Of a DNA stretch of 64,000 nt, positions 45,444 to 57,144 are shown piece by piece. Positions within the stretch are counted from its first letter, which is position 1, and each line of letters opens with the position of its first letter. The DNA is from Pollenia angustigena (taxonomy: Eukaryota; Arthropoda; Insecta; Diptera; Polleniidae). Below the pieces are notes generated by a model, which saw only the letters and a program-made list of their open reading frames with translations, was not told the origin of the DNA and did not search any database. Location of the stretch: positions 35,703,882 to 35,767,881 of the forward strand of contig OV884059.1 in assembly GCA_930367215.1 (NCBI GenBank), given 5' to 3'. The translations under genes were made by a program, and so were the position numbers.

Positions 45444-46149
45444 ATTCGGGTACGCTGAATCAAGTGGTGTTAGCCGTTTTTTTATGTTTGCTTTGGTTTC
45501 GAGTTATACCGTTATTTCGAAAATAGAGGAGGTTGCACAACATATTTATGTTCGTGTAACTCAAAGGCATCTAGGCTGCATTTTCCACTTTTTTTAAGAA
45601 TTTTTAAAAAACAAACATTTCGAAATTTTGATAAAACAATAATTTTTTTTCAAATTTTATTGCGGAATTTCGGTTTTTTTTTAGTAATTTCAATAAACTA
45701 AAAAAACAGTGTCGCATACTTTGAAGGAATAAAAACGACAAATTGTGCAAACTCGCATGATAGGTAACATTGATACATGTCAAAATTTTCGTGTGAAATA
45801 ATTAATGTTGCTCAACATTTTTCACAAATATGAACAGAGTACTAGGCTTTAAACTAAAAACTGAACAATATCAGCATAAAGCCTTTTTATATTAAGCCTT
45901 CGATATATGCCTGTATTTCGTTTTATCAAACAGTACAAAAAAAAAACAATGCCATTAAACTTGACTTACCTGTTTTCGACCACGTATTTGCTCTCTTGAA
46001 TTCAAAATGGAAATTTTTCGTCTAGAGCTCCACAATAATTGCCCATTCATCATCCTTAAAAGAAGTCATATCATTCACTAAAAAAGTGTAAAATAGCATC
46101 CGCTTTTCACTGATACTGAACGGACAAATATGTCGAGTTTTACATGAGT
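45444..46149. other. AT-rich intergenic stretch
   Basis: No gene seen. A possible minus-strand splice donor (ACTTACCT read on the plus strand, at 45964-45971) has no recognisable exon beside it. Confidence 0.35.
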
Positions 46150-46640
46150 ACCTATAGTAAGACAGAATTTCATGTTAGGGCCTAGCCACTGGGTGAAATA
46201 AAAGGCGTTCACCGACGCCCCCTTCAAACCTCCCGCCACAAAACTGTGGCCTTTGGAGTAAAGGTGACAAAATTGAAGAAAATGTAATATGGACATTGTT
46301 CTTCCACTTTGGTAGCGTGCGGAGCCTATCTAAAACTCCTACTTTTCTTTGAATAACAGCATGAATTGGTTGCAATGTAACTCCTCATTAAGCAATAAAT
46401 TGCTTTGCCTCCGATTTGGGCATTAAACCGTAGCCACCACGTTACTCCCCCGAAGGGTCCTCACCATTAACCAGGTTGGAATCATTATTCCAAGGGAGCC
46501 CTGGTTTCTTTGGTACCGAATAAAAACTTCGGTCAGCTGCGTAGTCAACTACTATTACCAGTTGAACCCCAAATGGTTCCGAACTGGTCACCGGTATACA
46601 GAACGGACACGGCACTGTCACGGAAGGGATGATTGTAGAT
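46150..46640. repeat. GC-rich island, unidentified
   Basis: About 490 bp clearly richer in G and C than the flanks, without a long ORF. It is probably part of a retroposon because of its composition and its place next to a Jockey fragment. No matching duplications were found at its edges. Confidence 0.4.
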
Positions 46641-46699
46641 AGACCTTTAAAAAGTAAAAACAAGAGAAGATTATCAACCTATCACTCTTAATCTACCGC

Positions 46700-46825
46700 A
46701 TTACGGTTATCGTTGTCGTAAACGACTAAATAGTTTTTTGTGGTAGATTAAAGAAAACAGGTTGTGTGTTTCCTTAATTTATTGCCAAAAACGACACAGT
46801 CGTTTACGAATACGATAACCGTAAC
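46700..46825. repeat. small hairpin element
   Basis: TTACGGTTATCGTTGTCGTA and its near-complement TACGAATACGATAACCGTAA form the ends. It lies in or beside the Jockey fragment that follows. Confidence 0.6.
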
Positions 46826-47060
46826 AACATACCTTGGTATACATTTTGATAGGCGACTTCCTTGGAGTCCACATATAGAAACCTCTAGACTTCACTGGAT
46901 AATTTGTGACGAATCTAAACTTGACCTTGGCTATAAAGTCATCCTATATAAAACCGTTTTGAACATATGTTATAGAATTTATACAATCAAAAATTCTAAG
47001 AGCAATGACTAGAGCGCCATGGTATTTAAGTAATACATAGGGACTGCACTAGTAAAATAA
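46764..47060 (+). pseudogene. Jockey-like RT C-terminal fragment
   Basis: The frame reads YLGIHFDRRLPWSPHIE, LHWIICDESKLDLGYKVI and LYKTVL. In a shifted frame RAMTRAPWYLSN follows. This matches the RT C-terminal region of Jockey elements (YLGIxLDRRLxW, LLYKxxxKP, APWYVSN). It is short and broken. Confidence 0.7.
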
Positions 47061-47731
47061 TATGTTCAACACGTGCTCAACAAGTTTTATTAAACAATCA
47101 ATTTAATATATTTCCTCTCTTAGTTTATTTTAAATTCTCTTTTTTGTCTTCATGAAGAAGATTTAGTTTGTTCCTCTTGAACATGTTTAATTCGATCAAG
47201 TAAGCGGTTTATTTTGTAAATACATATATATTTACTTAGTGTTAGGATACATACATAAATTACATTTTTGAATATTATAAGTTAGTTCTAAGACTGAATT
47301 CAATAAAGCAAGAAGCTTTTTATTAGTAGAGGTTTATGAGACTAGTTTGTGTTTTATTTGCAAAGCACTCCCGTGAGTTTAGCCAAAGGAAAGGTTCCCG
47401 AGCCTAACAATGAGTTTCGTAAAGTTTATGAAATATTTCATCTTCAAATGACACAAGACATTGAAGATTCGATCTTCCACCCCGCGAGAGCAAAGACGGC
47501 CTAAAAATTCATGCTCTTCTAGAATAAGACTAATTTTTAGCTTTAAAATTTTGAATACATACATAAAAGCAGGTCCAGAATTTTAAAAAAGTAACAGCTA
47601 AAAATTCAAAATTTTTATGTAATAATTTTATGCATGCAGGTGATATATTTTTATTTAATACATTTTTCAATATTATTATGTATGTTTATAAAAAAAAAAC
47701 AATATAAATTTTCTTTTTTTATTGAAAACAG
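47061..47731. other. upstream region or first intron of the cuticular protein gene
   Basis: The 3' splice site at 47730-47731 ends this stretch. A short first exon coding for the initiator Met should lie here or further left, but no ATG with a good donor stands out. A CATACATA-type repeat is near 47249. Confidence 0.4.
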
Positions 47732-48906
47732 ATCGTTTTAATGTGTATTGTAGCTTGTGTGGCCGCTGATGTTAAACGTCTTACAGATCCTAATGTTGAT
47801 CTTTTCAAATATAACCCCAGCGACGTATACACTCTACCCGAAGATATAGATGACGATAAGCCAGCTACAATTTTCAACGGTGATGTAATGAAAGCTAAAG
47901 TAGAGAAATTACAAAGTCTCAGTGGGAAAAACAAATTTAAATTGGAGTAAGTTCCAACTAAAACATTTTCCTTTAATCATAAAAAAATATTTAAACTTTA
48001 AAAAGAGCTTTATAAGTCTTAATTCGAAACATTTGGTTAATCAGATAATTAACTTAAAAACTTTTAGTTTAAAAACACAGAATGGCATTGAAGTATCGAG
48101 TGTTGGCAAATTGAAGGACGATAAAACTTTTGTTGTAAGTGGTTCATATTCCTTCACCGGCGCTGATGGAAAACGTTATAAGACCAGATATACCGCGGAT
48201 GAATATGGTTACCATCCAATTACTGAACTCGATTTAGATATACCTGAGTAAGTTAAAAGCTATATTTACTATATATCCGTGGCATTTAATAAAACATCTT
48301 AAGTCAAATTTAAAAAGTTGAAAAAAATGTTGTTAATCATTCAATCAAACATAAACACAATTTGTCTTTAATTTTGGTTTATTTTGTTATTTAATAAAAA
48401 TGATTTTTTATTGAGTTTTTGAAACTTTTTTGATATATTATCTCGACTTAAAATGTTTTGTCAAAATGCCACATACATATATGTAATTTAAAATATCTAA
48501 TAAGTAGTTAATTAAACATGTAATACTTATTATTCATTAACAGTCCTCAGCCTCTCGGTGCCGGTTTGGGAACTCTTAATAACAAGTTTGGCGTTGATGA
48601 CAAGAAAAATAGATTCCAGTTTTTAAAACAAGATTTTAATTTAGACTTAAATCAATCTCCAGTCAGAGGCAGTGGCCAAAGTGGTGATGACTACAGTTAT
48701 TCTCAACTAGGCGGCACCAATTTAAATGAACAAAATAGTCATTCAAATGGTTACGACTACCAACCCCCAACAAGGTAAGTTATTTCAAACGCACCAATTA
48801 TTTACTAAATGTGTCTCCAAATTTACTAATTTGTTTAACTTTTTGTTTTTGCAGTCAAAGTTTTAATGTTCCAGATCCATCTCGTCTATACCTGCCAGTT
48901 CAATAA
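47732..48906 (+). CDS. insect cuticular protein with RR chitin-binding domain
   Basis: Four coding exons are clear: 47732-47946, 48068-48247, 48544-48774 and 48855-48906 (TAA). Donors GTAAGT and AG acceptors fit at each junction. All three introns are phase 2, and the joined frame is 226 codons including the stop. The protein starts inside a signal peptide (IVLMCIVACVAA, then DVKRL). The third segment of exon 3, VVSGSYSFTGADGKRYKTRY followed by TADEYGYHP, is the Rebers-Riddiford (Chitin_bind_4) consensus, closest to RR-1. The C-terminal half is rich in Gly, Ser, Asn and Gln. It would be secreted by epidermal cells and bind chitin in the cuticle. The first exon, normally just Met plus a residue or two, was not found. 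AATAAA lies at 48978. The member of the Cpr family is not assigned. Confidence 0.93.
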
Positions 48907-49272
48907 ATTCCATTATCGTAGTTCATAAGTCATTGAAACATGCATTTTAAATTTTAACCAATTCTTTTTATTTGTAAAATAAAATAACATTTACATAGTA
49001 AAACTACTTTTAGATTGTAAAATAAAAAAACAAAACAAAAAATAAAAACTATTAAAGTGATATTAGAAATAAAGCAAAATTGATTTCTAAAAATATATAC
49101 AGTCAGTTTTGTTTATTTTGACGTTCCTATTTAGAAACAAATTCCCGTACAAAATATTTTTGTTTTTATATTTATATATAAAATAACAATTATATATAAA
49201 ATATAAAAAGAACAAGATAACAATACCAAAATTACAACTCTGGAATTTCATAATCTGTACCCATGTTCTGTA
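48907..49272 (+). other. 3' UTR and downstream of the cuticular gene
   Basis: AATAAA at 48978-48983 is the first likely poly(A) signal; more A-rich variants follow. No other gene. Confidence 0.5.
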
Positions 49273-49697
49273 GTAGCCTTTTCACACTTGTCAACATCAA
49301 TTTGCGAAGATGTTGGAATATTCCCACAAGAAATACATAGGGCTAAAAATCAAGATTTTTCAACATCTTTACAGGATGTTACTATCTCATTTTGTTCCTT
49401 TTTACATTTTTCAATTCTTTTAGTATCATCACTAGAAAAGTGGCAATAAATTCTGTTATTATTGTGGCATCACTGACAAAATGGAAGTTGCTTTGAAAGC
49501 AGCGTTACCATTTCTCAAGTTTTTCCTTTTTTGCAAGCCTTATTTTGCTTAATTTTGCTAAAATTATTAAACAAAATAAATTAGAAATACATTTTGGTGT
49601 TATCTTTTAAAATGTTGACACTTATGTAGAAAAAAGTATTTAAAAAACAAAAGTTGTTTTTTTCAGAAATGGTGACATTTTTTATTGATAGAAGATG
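49273..49697. repeat. copy of the GCCTTTTTACAC foldback family
   Basis: GTAGCCTTTTCACACTTGTC, then blocks such as GGGCTAAAAATC and GTTGCTTTGAAAGCAGCGTT, match 45443 leftward and the 44545-44700 arm. It is cut on the right by the next element. Confidence 0.65.
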
Positions 49698-50381
49698 TTA
49701 TACCATGTTTCCACGGTACGTGCTTCGCTCTCTATTCATGCTTCACATCCCAGTCATGAACGAAGCAACTGCTTCGCCTCTTCTCTTCTCTAATTTTTAT
49801 AGCAAAGTTATCTGAACTTACTGTAAAAATCGATTGTTTCAGAGTTGCAACTCGGTGGGTTTCACACCATTTTTGGTGCTTTTTAAATTTTTTTCTGCTA
49901 TAATGCTATGTTCATACGACGTTATAAACCACTCGTTTCGTTCTTTGAAACAAGTTTGCCAAACATGCTGTTCATACGATTTATTCTTGTTTCATTTTGA
50001 CAACTTTTTTGTGTTGTTAGTGTGATTTTTTTTAAATAGATAAAAAAGTAAATAAAACTTAAACATATATTATTTTATACTTTTATTGATATTATTATGT
50101 TATAGTTATCATTTTATTTTATTAAACATCAATTTTTATTTGGTTTTTTTCTGTTTTGATTTTTTTTTGAGAGCTAGTTCAGATAAACTAACGATAAATG
50201 TTATCAAAATTGGAGATGACATTACATTTTTCCTGTTTCGCAGCCTGTTTCAAAATGAAACGACCTGTTTCGCTCTCAAAATTTTGTATGGGGAAACAAG
50301 TCGTTTCAATCATGTTTGGGGCGCGAAACAGGAATAAGAGAGCGAAACACGAATATTGCTGTCCGTGTGAACATGGTATAA
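49698..50381. mobile_element. 684-bp TIR element
   Basis: Ends TTATACCATGTTTCCACGG and CCGTGTGAACATGGTATAA, with many GTTTCGCTCTC-like motifs inside in both orientations. The duplication may be TA. A similar ATGTTTCCACTAATA start appears at the window's right edge (63942). Confidence 0.65.
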
Positions 50382-51220
50382 CAATAATGATGAAAATATT
50401 AACTTTATTAATTTGGAATAATTAAAATAAATTTTTGATCACCTTTTCAAAAGTTTTAAACAGAATTTATTAAATCAATTTACGAAAATATATCATCTTG
50501 TACAAATGAATGCAAACATAAATACTATCCCTTATATTCATTATAAAATGAATTTTATATGAAAATTTGTTTAATAAACCTGTCATATTAATATGGGGGT
50601 ATGTATTTATGCAGAAATTTGTTTAATTTTTTTATAAAGTTTTTGGTTTTTCTTTTTTAACTAGTAAAAGGCAGTTTATTGTTATATTTTTTTATATGAA
50701 AATATTAAACTTCTTAAAAAAATATATATATTTTTAAAAATATTTTAATAACACGATAAATACTGAACAATTGCTAATTTAGAATCCTTACTAGATATTT
50801 AGTGTTGATCTCTTTATAAAAAAAAAATTGGATATATTTTATGGAATTAAAAAAAAATTGATTTAGTACATATGAATTCCGAGTCGAATTCAACAAGGTA
50901 AACTCGTCGCTACAACAATTACAACTCTAATAAAAACAACAGAAGTATACATACATACTTTGTAATCAATTTTAATAAAAGTTTCACACAAAATGAGTTT
51001 TTCTCAAAAAATTTTAACTTCGACAATTAAATTGATAAGTTTTATTTTTTTTAATATTGTGGTTATTTTGTTGAACTATTTATGGTTTCTAATCCAAATT
51101 TTTAATATTTTTAATTAGGCTTAAGTTCATGAAATTTAATTTTTCATTAAATTATTTTTATGAAGAAAGGAATTTTACAACATGAAAATTAATTAAAATT
51201 GTTATTGATAATCTTTCATT
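50382..51220. other. AT-rich stretch with a duplicated segment
   Basis: No gene. Positions 51055-51170 match 53525-53635 (TTGTGGTTATTTTGTTGAAC and following). Confidence 0.5.
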
Positions 51221-51225
51221 CTTGA

Positions 51226-51310
51226 CGTGGCTGGGGCTCGAACCCCAGCCGGCAGGTTACCATGACATGTTTCGATCGCAACCACTCGATCTCCTCAGAT
51301 GGATTTGCCG
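51226..51310 (-). repeat. tRNA-like sequence, probable SINE or tRNA pseudogene
   Basis: On the minus strand GATCGAGTGGTT resembles an A box, and GCTGGGGTTCGAGCCCCAGC forms a perfect T-arm with B box GGTTCGAGCCC. The middle does not fold as a normal anticodon arm, so a functional tRNA is unlikely. A Ser/Leu-type ancestor is a guess. Confidence 0.5.
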
Positions 51311-51439
51311 TCTTACACTCGCAGCCATCGACGACTGCTGACGTCACTAGTCAAACATCAATCCTTTAACCAAATTGTATTTTAACATTTGGTAGATCGA
51401 AATTTGCTTTCCTGAATGATTATCCATTTTAATTGATTT

Positions 51440-51600
51440 TACATGTTTTTTCATTACTTCTGTTTTTTCGTACTTTTGTCAAGAATTTTTCTTGAAGTCC
51501 AAGTACATTTTTTGTTTTTCATTTTGTCTTTTTCTTTTCTGTTGACCTTTTTCAGCACAACTTGAAGGACAAATGTACACATAGAGCTCGTTTGTTCAAG
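51440..51600. repeat. dispersed repeat, second copy at 53345-53510
   Basis: TTCGTACTTTTGTCAAGAAT and CAGCACAACTTGAAGGACAA occur in both places in the same order. Confidence 0.7.
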
Positions 51601-51691
51601 CTTTGATATTGTTACAAGTAAAACTGTTGCTATAAGTCTTATACGTTTAACAGTTTTATTTGGTTTAATATCTTTAGTTTGTCTAAAATCT

Positions 51692-51763
51692 TTATGGATG
51701 AAGTTTCCTGATGATCTGGCCTAAGCAACCAGTGAAATGCATAGGAATAGCTTATCCCATCAA
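51692..51763 (+). ncRNA. hammerhead ribozyme motif, Penelope type
   Basis: The conserved core is present in order: CTGATGA (51708-51714); stem II CTGG/CCAG closing a nine-base loop; GAAA (51734-51737); the self-complementary TGCA; then the cleavage dinucleotide TA (51742-51743). Stem I can form between GGATGAAGTTTC upstream and GGAATAGCTTATCC downstream, with an internal bulge. A stem III this short works best as a dimer, as described for hammerheads of Penelope-like elements. Flanking AACAATAAATTTCA recurs near the other motif. Confidence 0.7.
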
Positions 51764-52364
51764 CAATAAATTTCAAGTGTTTTTATCAAGAATAAAAACT
51801 GGGAATTAAGCACGAATAACAAAATCTTTTGAAATTAAAATTTTGTATTCCCAAAAATTTAAATTACTTTTTGATAATAAATTCAATATATTTAAAAAAA
51901 AAAAGAATTTTTTACTTGCTGCGTTTTTTCTCCATTTTGGTGGGGTTTTGAAAAAGAAAAGCTGACATCACTGATTTGTTTATTAAAGACAACTGTCAAA
52001 TCGAAGCAAGTACATACCAGAGAATGACAACAAGTACCCATAAGAATAATATAAAGAGGTATTTACCCACGCTTTTCGTTATTGTGTATACACATATTTA
52101 TAACGCAAAAAGTATGGTTATTACTTATACTTATGCACGTCAATATCTTCACGCAACCACATTCAGTAAACAAAAATACATGAATATTATGCAGATGTTA
52201 TTCAATACCCATGAATGTGTTTTTTGGTTATCTGCCATACAAATAAAATATCCATGTTTAAAAAAATACCTTCAGTATTTTTGGCACTTCTGTGTAAAAA
52301 TGAAAAAAATAATTTACCAAAAATGTGCTTTGTCACTAGGCAGGTATGGGACTATGTACATATT
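51764..52364. other. intergenic, no gene
   Basis: Penelope-like flank to about 51860, then AT-rich DNA. A 151-codon frame at 51976-52431 has no domain and no codon pattern of a gene. Confidence 0.4.
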
Positions 52365-53317
52365 CACCCCTATTGTGAAAGTCGACGTGGATACAAGTCG
52401 ACGGCACCTGAACAGTAATGGTATTTTCTGAGTCGTTGTTGACAATTATCGATGACTATTGACAGTCAATTTATATTTTCTAAGGCGCTTTTAAGTCGAC
52501 GTCAAGTAGTATTATCCCCGTTTTAGTCGACAGGAAATTTTGCGACGACTCAAATGAAAGTTAAAGAAGTTTTAAATGAAATAAAAACATATTTATTGAA
52601 AACGCTTAAAATAAAAAAATGCAAATTTAAAAGAAGTTATGGGCACAAATTTTATTAGTTAATTTAACGCGAAAATTGCGAAAGTTCGGAAAAGTTTCCT
52701 AAAATAGCGAAAATTCGCGAAAATTTCCAATTTAAGGCGAACGCCTCAAAGAGCCAAAATTGCGAAAATTCGGAAACATTTGCAAAAATAGCGAAAATTC
52801 TCGAACATTTTTAATATATAAAAAAAAGCCATAAAATTGATTAAAGTCCCTTAAACTGTAACGAATGGCAAAAATTCGGTGAAAATTGCTCAATTAACGG
52901 AAATTCGCAAAAATTTGCTAACAGCGGCATGAAAGAAAAGTCTTATATTTATTAATAAATGTAAAAGCTATAAAGAATAAGAGAACTTACAGTAAAAATA
53001 TCTTTTATCAAAAACATGCCAAAAATTCGCGAAAAAATACAAAATTGGAAACAAACTCTACACTTTATTTAGAAAGCTAAATCGGTTAAAAAACCATGTC
53101 GGAAAATAGCATAAATAGCGTTAACAAGAAAGTGAAGAACAAAAAAAAAAATAATTGGAGATGGGATTTTTTTTTCAAATTTTCGATAACTAGTCGACGT
53201 CGACACAACATTCTTATAAAATACCAAACTAACGTCGAAGTGATGTAGTCGTCGCCTTGATGTGACAACAATTAAAAATTAATGTCGACGTCGACAACGC
53301 CTTACGTAATTGGGGTG
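52365..53317. mobile_element. 953-bp non-autonomous element, CACCCC family
   Basis: Ends CACCCCTATTGTGAAAGTCG and the complement of CGTAATTGGGGTG, both followed inward by GTCGACG-rich sequence; ATT flanks each side. The middle (52665-52930) is a run of GCGAAAATTCG-like motifs. A deleted relative is at 35289-35575, and another element with the same terminal motif at 55025-55518. Confidence 0.75.
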
Positions 53318-54584
53318 ATTATTTATGATATTTTAATTTTTATTTTACATGTTTTTCCTTTCTGCTGTTTTTCGTACTTTTGTCAAGAATTCTTCTTGAA
53401 GTTTTTTTTTTTTTTTTGGTTTTTCATTTTTTTGTTGTCTTTCTTTTTCTTGTTGACCTTTTTCAGCACAACTTGAAGGACAAATGCAAACATAGAGCTT
53501 GTGCCTTAGCTTTAACAATAATCAGTATTGTGGTTATTTTGTTGAACTATTTATGGTTTTAAATCCAAATTTTTTAATATTTTTTAATGAGGCTAAAGTT
53601 CATCAAATTTAATTTTTATTAAATTATTCTTTATTAAAACATAACCTGCCGTATTCATAAAAAATGAAATAAGGTTTAAGTGTGTTTTGAGGCAAAATTT
53701 TCATACAAATTTTTCTTGAAATACAATTCAAAAGACTATGTTCAGGGAAGAATACTTAATGATCTATAAACTATATTTTTAGTAACTCCATCATATAGAA
53801 TTTTATACCTACAAAGCTTTCAATTATTTTTTTTTGGAAAATTTCTCAATTTATTTATAAGTGTGAGTAAAAAATATATGTGTGGTAATAATTTATGTGC
53901 TTGTTACATATTTAATTATTGTAATATGTAAATAATTAATTAATTAGGTGTTCCGCAAGGCCGAAAGCCCACAATACAGAAAAAGTTTATTTAGCAAATA
54001 TCTAAGGGTTAAATAAATAAATATCGACATAAATTAAAGATAAAGCCAATTTTGTGAAAAAAATTTAAGCCACGGAGTATGAATATATAATATTACCTCT
54101 TAAATGGAAAATCGGCATCCTTTGAACGCTTTGAATTTTGAAGATTTTTTAAATGATTCCAGTATTTTATAGGTCCATTTTTTACCTTAATAGATATGGA
54201 CAAAGTATTTTGCAACTTTTACGACCTATAACTCCTTAACTAGGAGCGTTGGCGCGAACAACATGTTCCTATAGAACTTCTTTCAAGAATACTAAAAAAT
54301 TATAACAATACCAATTTGGTGTTGAGCCGAGTTAATATTCTTGTTTCAAGCCGTTTATTTTCTGTTAATCAAAAACCAACAATAAACTGTGAGTTAATCT
54401 TTTCTTACATTCCCCTACAATTGGTTGGCTTTTTTCCGACTCGAATTGTAGTTATAAGTGGGAAAAAAAAAAAACAAAATTTAAAAAACAAATTGCTTCA
54501 TTTTATTGTCTTCGTAAGAAAACAACAAAAAAAACAATTTGTCAGTTCAGTTTTTTTTTTGCACGGGCACATGCAAGTAGGTAT
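53318..54584. other. repeat scraps and AT-rich DNA
   Basis: Holds the copies of 51440-51600 and 51055-51170 at 53345-53510 and 53525-53635. A repeat starting CCCCTACAATTGGTTGG (54414) recurs at 61132. No gene. Confidence 0.5.
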
Positions 54585-54687
54585 ATTATCAAAGTTATTT
54601 TCGGGAATACAAAATTGGGAACTTAGCACGTCGTACGGAAATCTTGTTAATAATAAATTCTGTATTCCCGAAAATAACTTTGATAAT
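54585..54687. repeat. 103-bp hairpin
   Basis: ATTATCAAAGTTATTTTCGG is exactly complementary to CCGAAAATAACTTTGATAAT at the other end. Half of it recurs, altered, at 61300-61320 beside Penelope-like sequence. Confidence 0.8.
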
Positions 54688-55024
54688 GTTCATAATTCAT
54701 TTTGAAGAATATTTAGAAGAAAATAATTTACAAAGAACAGATATGGAAAATATATACATATATATATTTGTGTTTGTTTTTGATTAAATTGAATAAAAAA
54801 CATTTCAAATTAAAACGATTTTGTTTTTGTTAAAAATAAGAATAAAATTCGATCCGTTTACTCTCACCAACCCCTTTCTACTCTAAGTGAAAACGAATAA
54901 GAACATCCCAATAAAAAATGGAGCTTCCAACGAAGCAGGTTTGTAAGGGAGAAACACAATTCGCTTACCATTGCGCTTACGGAAGACATGAATTTTATAT
55001 GGCGAGTTCCCACTTTGAAGCAAT

Positions 55025-55518
55025 CACCCCTATCGCAAACAACTACTCCCATGAAAATATTCCCATATTTTTGTATTTTGTATTGTAAACGATTCCCATA
55101 ACAAATTTTTTGGGAAAGAATTCCCAAACTTAAAAAATTTGGCATCGCCAATGTTTACTTCCGCGAGTATTTTTACTAAATAAATTCCCAACAAGTGTTA
55201 ATGTGAACGAGAAGGAAACATGGAAATAAAATTAATTTTTCCTTTTATTGAAAGAGTGTAAATAAACAAAATGAAGATAAACATTTTTCATTATTAATTT
55301 GATTATATTTGCATTAGTATTTTATATTGTATATTTTTCTTTCAGAATACAAGCACTGACAAGTTATTCACAATAGAGACTTTTGTTTATAAAGCAATGA
55401 CAAATAGTTCACAATAGAAATTTTTACTCCCAAAATATTTGCGATACCGATTTGTTGGGGATGGGAATATAGGTTTGCTCCCATATTACATATTCCCATA
55501 ACATTCGCGATAGGGGTG
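55025..55518. mobile_element. 494-bp element, CACCCC family
   Basis: Ends CACCCCTATCGC and GCGATAGGGGTG, with repeated ATTCCCATA motifs inside both ends. No clear target duplication. No ORF (a minus-strand frame here is incidental). Confidence 0.75.
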
Positions 55519-55548
55519 AAAACATTTTTGACACATAAAGCGCATTAT

Positions 55549-55575
55549 TCAGCGCCCCGGTAGGCTAGCTAGTAG
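55549..55575 (+). repeat. tRNA-derived SINE, left part
   Basis: Joined to 59190-59309 across the Jockey-like element, this gives a sequence of about 150 bp that starts GCGCCCCGGTAGGCTAGC and has a tRNA-like T-arm. The last bases CTAGCTAGTAG are the left target duplication of the Jockey-like element. Confidence 0.6.
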
Positions 55576-55709
55576 TTTTTTTTTTTTTTTAATTTATTTT
55601 TTATTATTGAATCTTTCTTATCGAAATTTACAATATGTATTCAAATCTTAATTCTACTTGTTGTTTATTAGTTGTTACCAGTGTAACCACTAACTGCTGT
55701 ATTCAAATT

Positions 55710-57144
55710 TTAAGACTGTCTTCTAGTTAGGCTCAAAGTATCGGTTCTTTTTAGCCTCTGGTGACCTTCGAACTGAAGCAAACCCCGAGCGAGGTAGTTA
55801 GGGTGGACCATTAGTTTATCGATGTAGCTTATTGAATATTTTTTAATTTCCTCCTGGATAGTGGCGACTTTGAGATCTCTGTGGATAATATCATTACGTA
55901 TATACCATGGGGCGCAGACAATTTGTCGTAATATTCTAGACTGTCTTCTTTGAAGCTTTTGGATGTTAGATGCGAATGCAGTACCCCATAATTGGATGCC
56001 ATATGTCCATATTGGTTTTATGATGGACTTGTATAGAAGAATTTTGTTGTCTAAAGACAAGTTTGAGTTTCCACCGAGAAGCCAATGAAGTTGAGCTGCT
56101 TTAAGTTTCATAGCCGTTATTTTCGCTTCGATAGCCTTCTATTGCAGACTCGTGGTTCTGTCTCAATTTGTTGCGAAGAGTTGTCAGGCATAATTGTAGT
56201 TGGGCCTTAGTGGTTGGGGAACGACTGTTTTGCCATTGTCTTCTTAACTTCCTTTTTTCTCTGATGAGGGTCTCTATATCCGTCGATGTATTGTAAGGAG
56301 CACGTTTAATGGTCCGCTTGATTGGGGTTGCATTTCTTGCTGCAGCATCCAAGACTTCTGTAAATCGGTCGACAGCTATTTGGATGTCAGATGAATTTTT
56401 TAGGGGAATGCACTGTGATAGGTGAGAGTTCACATACATTTTATACTTTAACCAATTTGTGTTTCTGTTTGGATAGAAAATACAGTTTGCAGCTGCAGCT
56501 GCGGCGTCAGAGTTACCTTTTAAAATGAGGATTGAAGGTGAATGATCAGACGAAAGATCATAGGAGGAACTAACTAGTACCTGATCGCTTGATGTTTTTG
56601 ATTACAGCAAAGTCAATAAGGTCTGGTAGCTTGTTGAAGTCGGTTGGCCAATAAATAGGCTCACCACTCGATACCACATCAAAGTTATTTGCAGTAACGG
56701 TATTATATAGCTGATTACCCAATATGTATGTTTAGCGTTGTAGTCGCCAGCAGCAATGAATTTCTGGCCCAATGTGGAGAAGAAGTTGAGAAATTTATCG
56801 TGTAGAATTTTGTGCCTCGGGGGACAATAAACGGATGTTAACGTTAGTTTGAAATCAGTAAGATTTTAAGATGTGGCCTGGATACAATCTTCTTCGAACT
56901 ATGGCAATGGTAAGTGTCTGATGTGTTTGTGCACAATTATGGCTGTGCCACCACAAGCTCGTTCGCTGGGACGTTTTGTGTCATACGTAAGGTAACCATT
57001 TACCCTAAAGCAGTTTTTATGAGTAAAGTGTGTTTCAGAGACAATAAGTACGTCGATTTCATGCCTATGAAGAAAGTTTGCAGCTTCGTGTTTATGTTGG
57101 GATAACCCGTTTGCATTCCAGAAACATATTTTTAACTGGTTCAT
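55710..57144 (-). pseudogene. Jockey-like ORF2: endonuclease, and RT end without its core
   Basis: Starts MNQLKICFWNANGLSQHKHE at 57144. WNANG and the Glu of VSETH are endonuclease catalytic motifs, and GGTAIIVHKHI follows. After frameshifts VYCPPRHKILHDKF and AAGDYNAKH appear. Then come the linker before the RT (RAPYNTSTDIETLIREKRKL) and, abruptly near 56110, the RT C-terminal part (KAAQLHWLLGGNSN, YKSIIKPIWTYGIQLWG, APWYIRNDIIHRDL). The RT core with its YxDD box, over 1 kb, is missing between the last two. The product would nick DNA at best; no reverse transcription is possible. Confidence 0.85.

Noticed and set aside
46442..46663. 73-codon minus-strand ORF in a GC-rich island
   Set aside because: No recognisable motif; open frames are expected in GC-rich repeat DNA.
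51226..51310. Functional tRNA-Ser or tRNA-Leu gene
   Set aside because: T-arm is good but the acceptor and anticodon arms do not pair properly.
51976..52431. 151-codon ORF
   Set aside because: No domain, odd composition, and it runs across the boundary of a TIR element at 52365; a chance frame.
54316..54705. 129-codon ORF
   Set aside because: It includes a perfect hairpin (54585-54687) and repeat sequence shared with 61136; not a gene.
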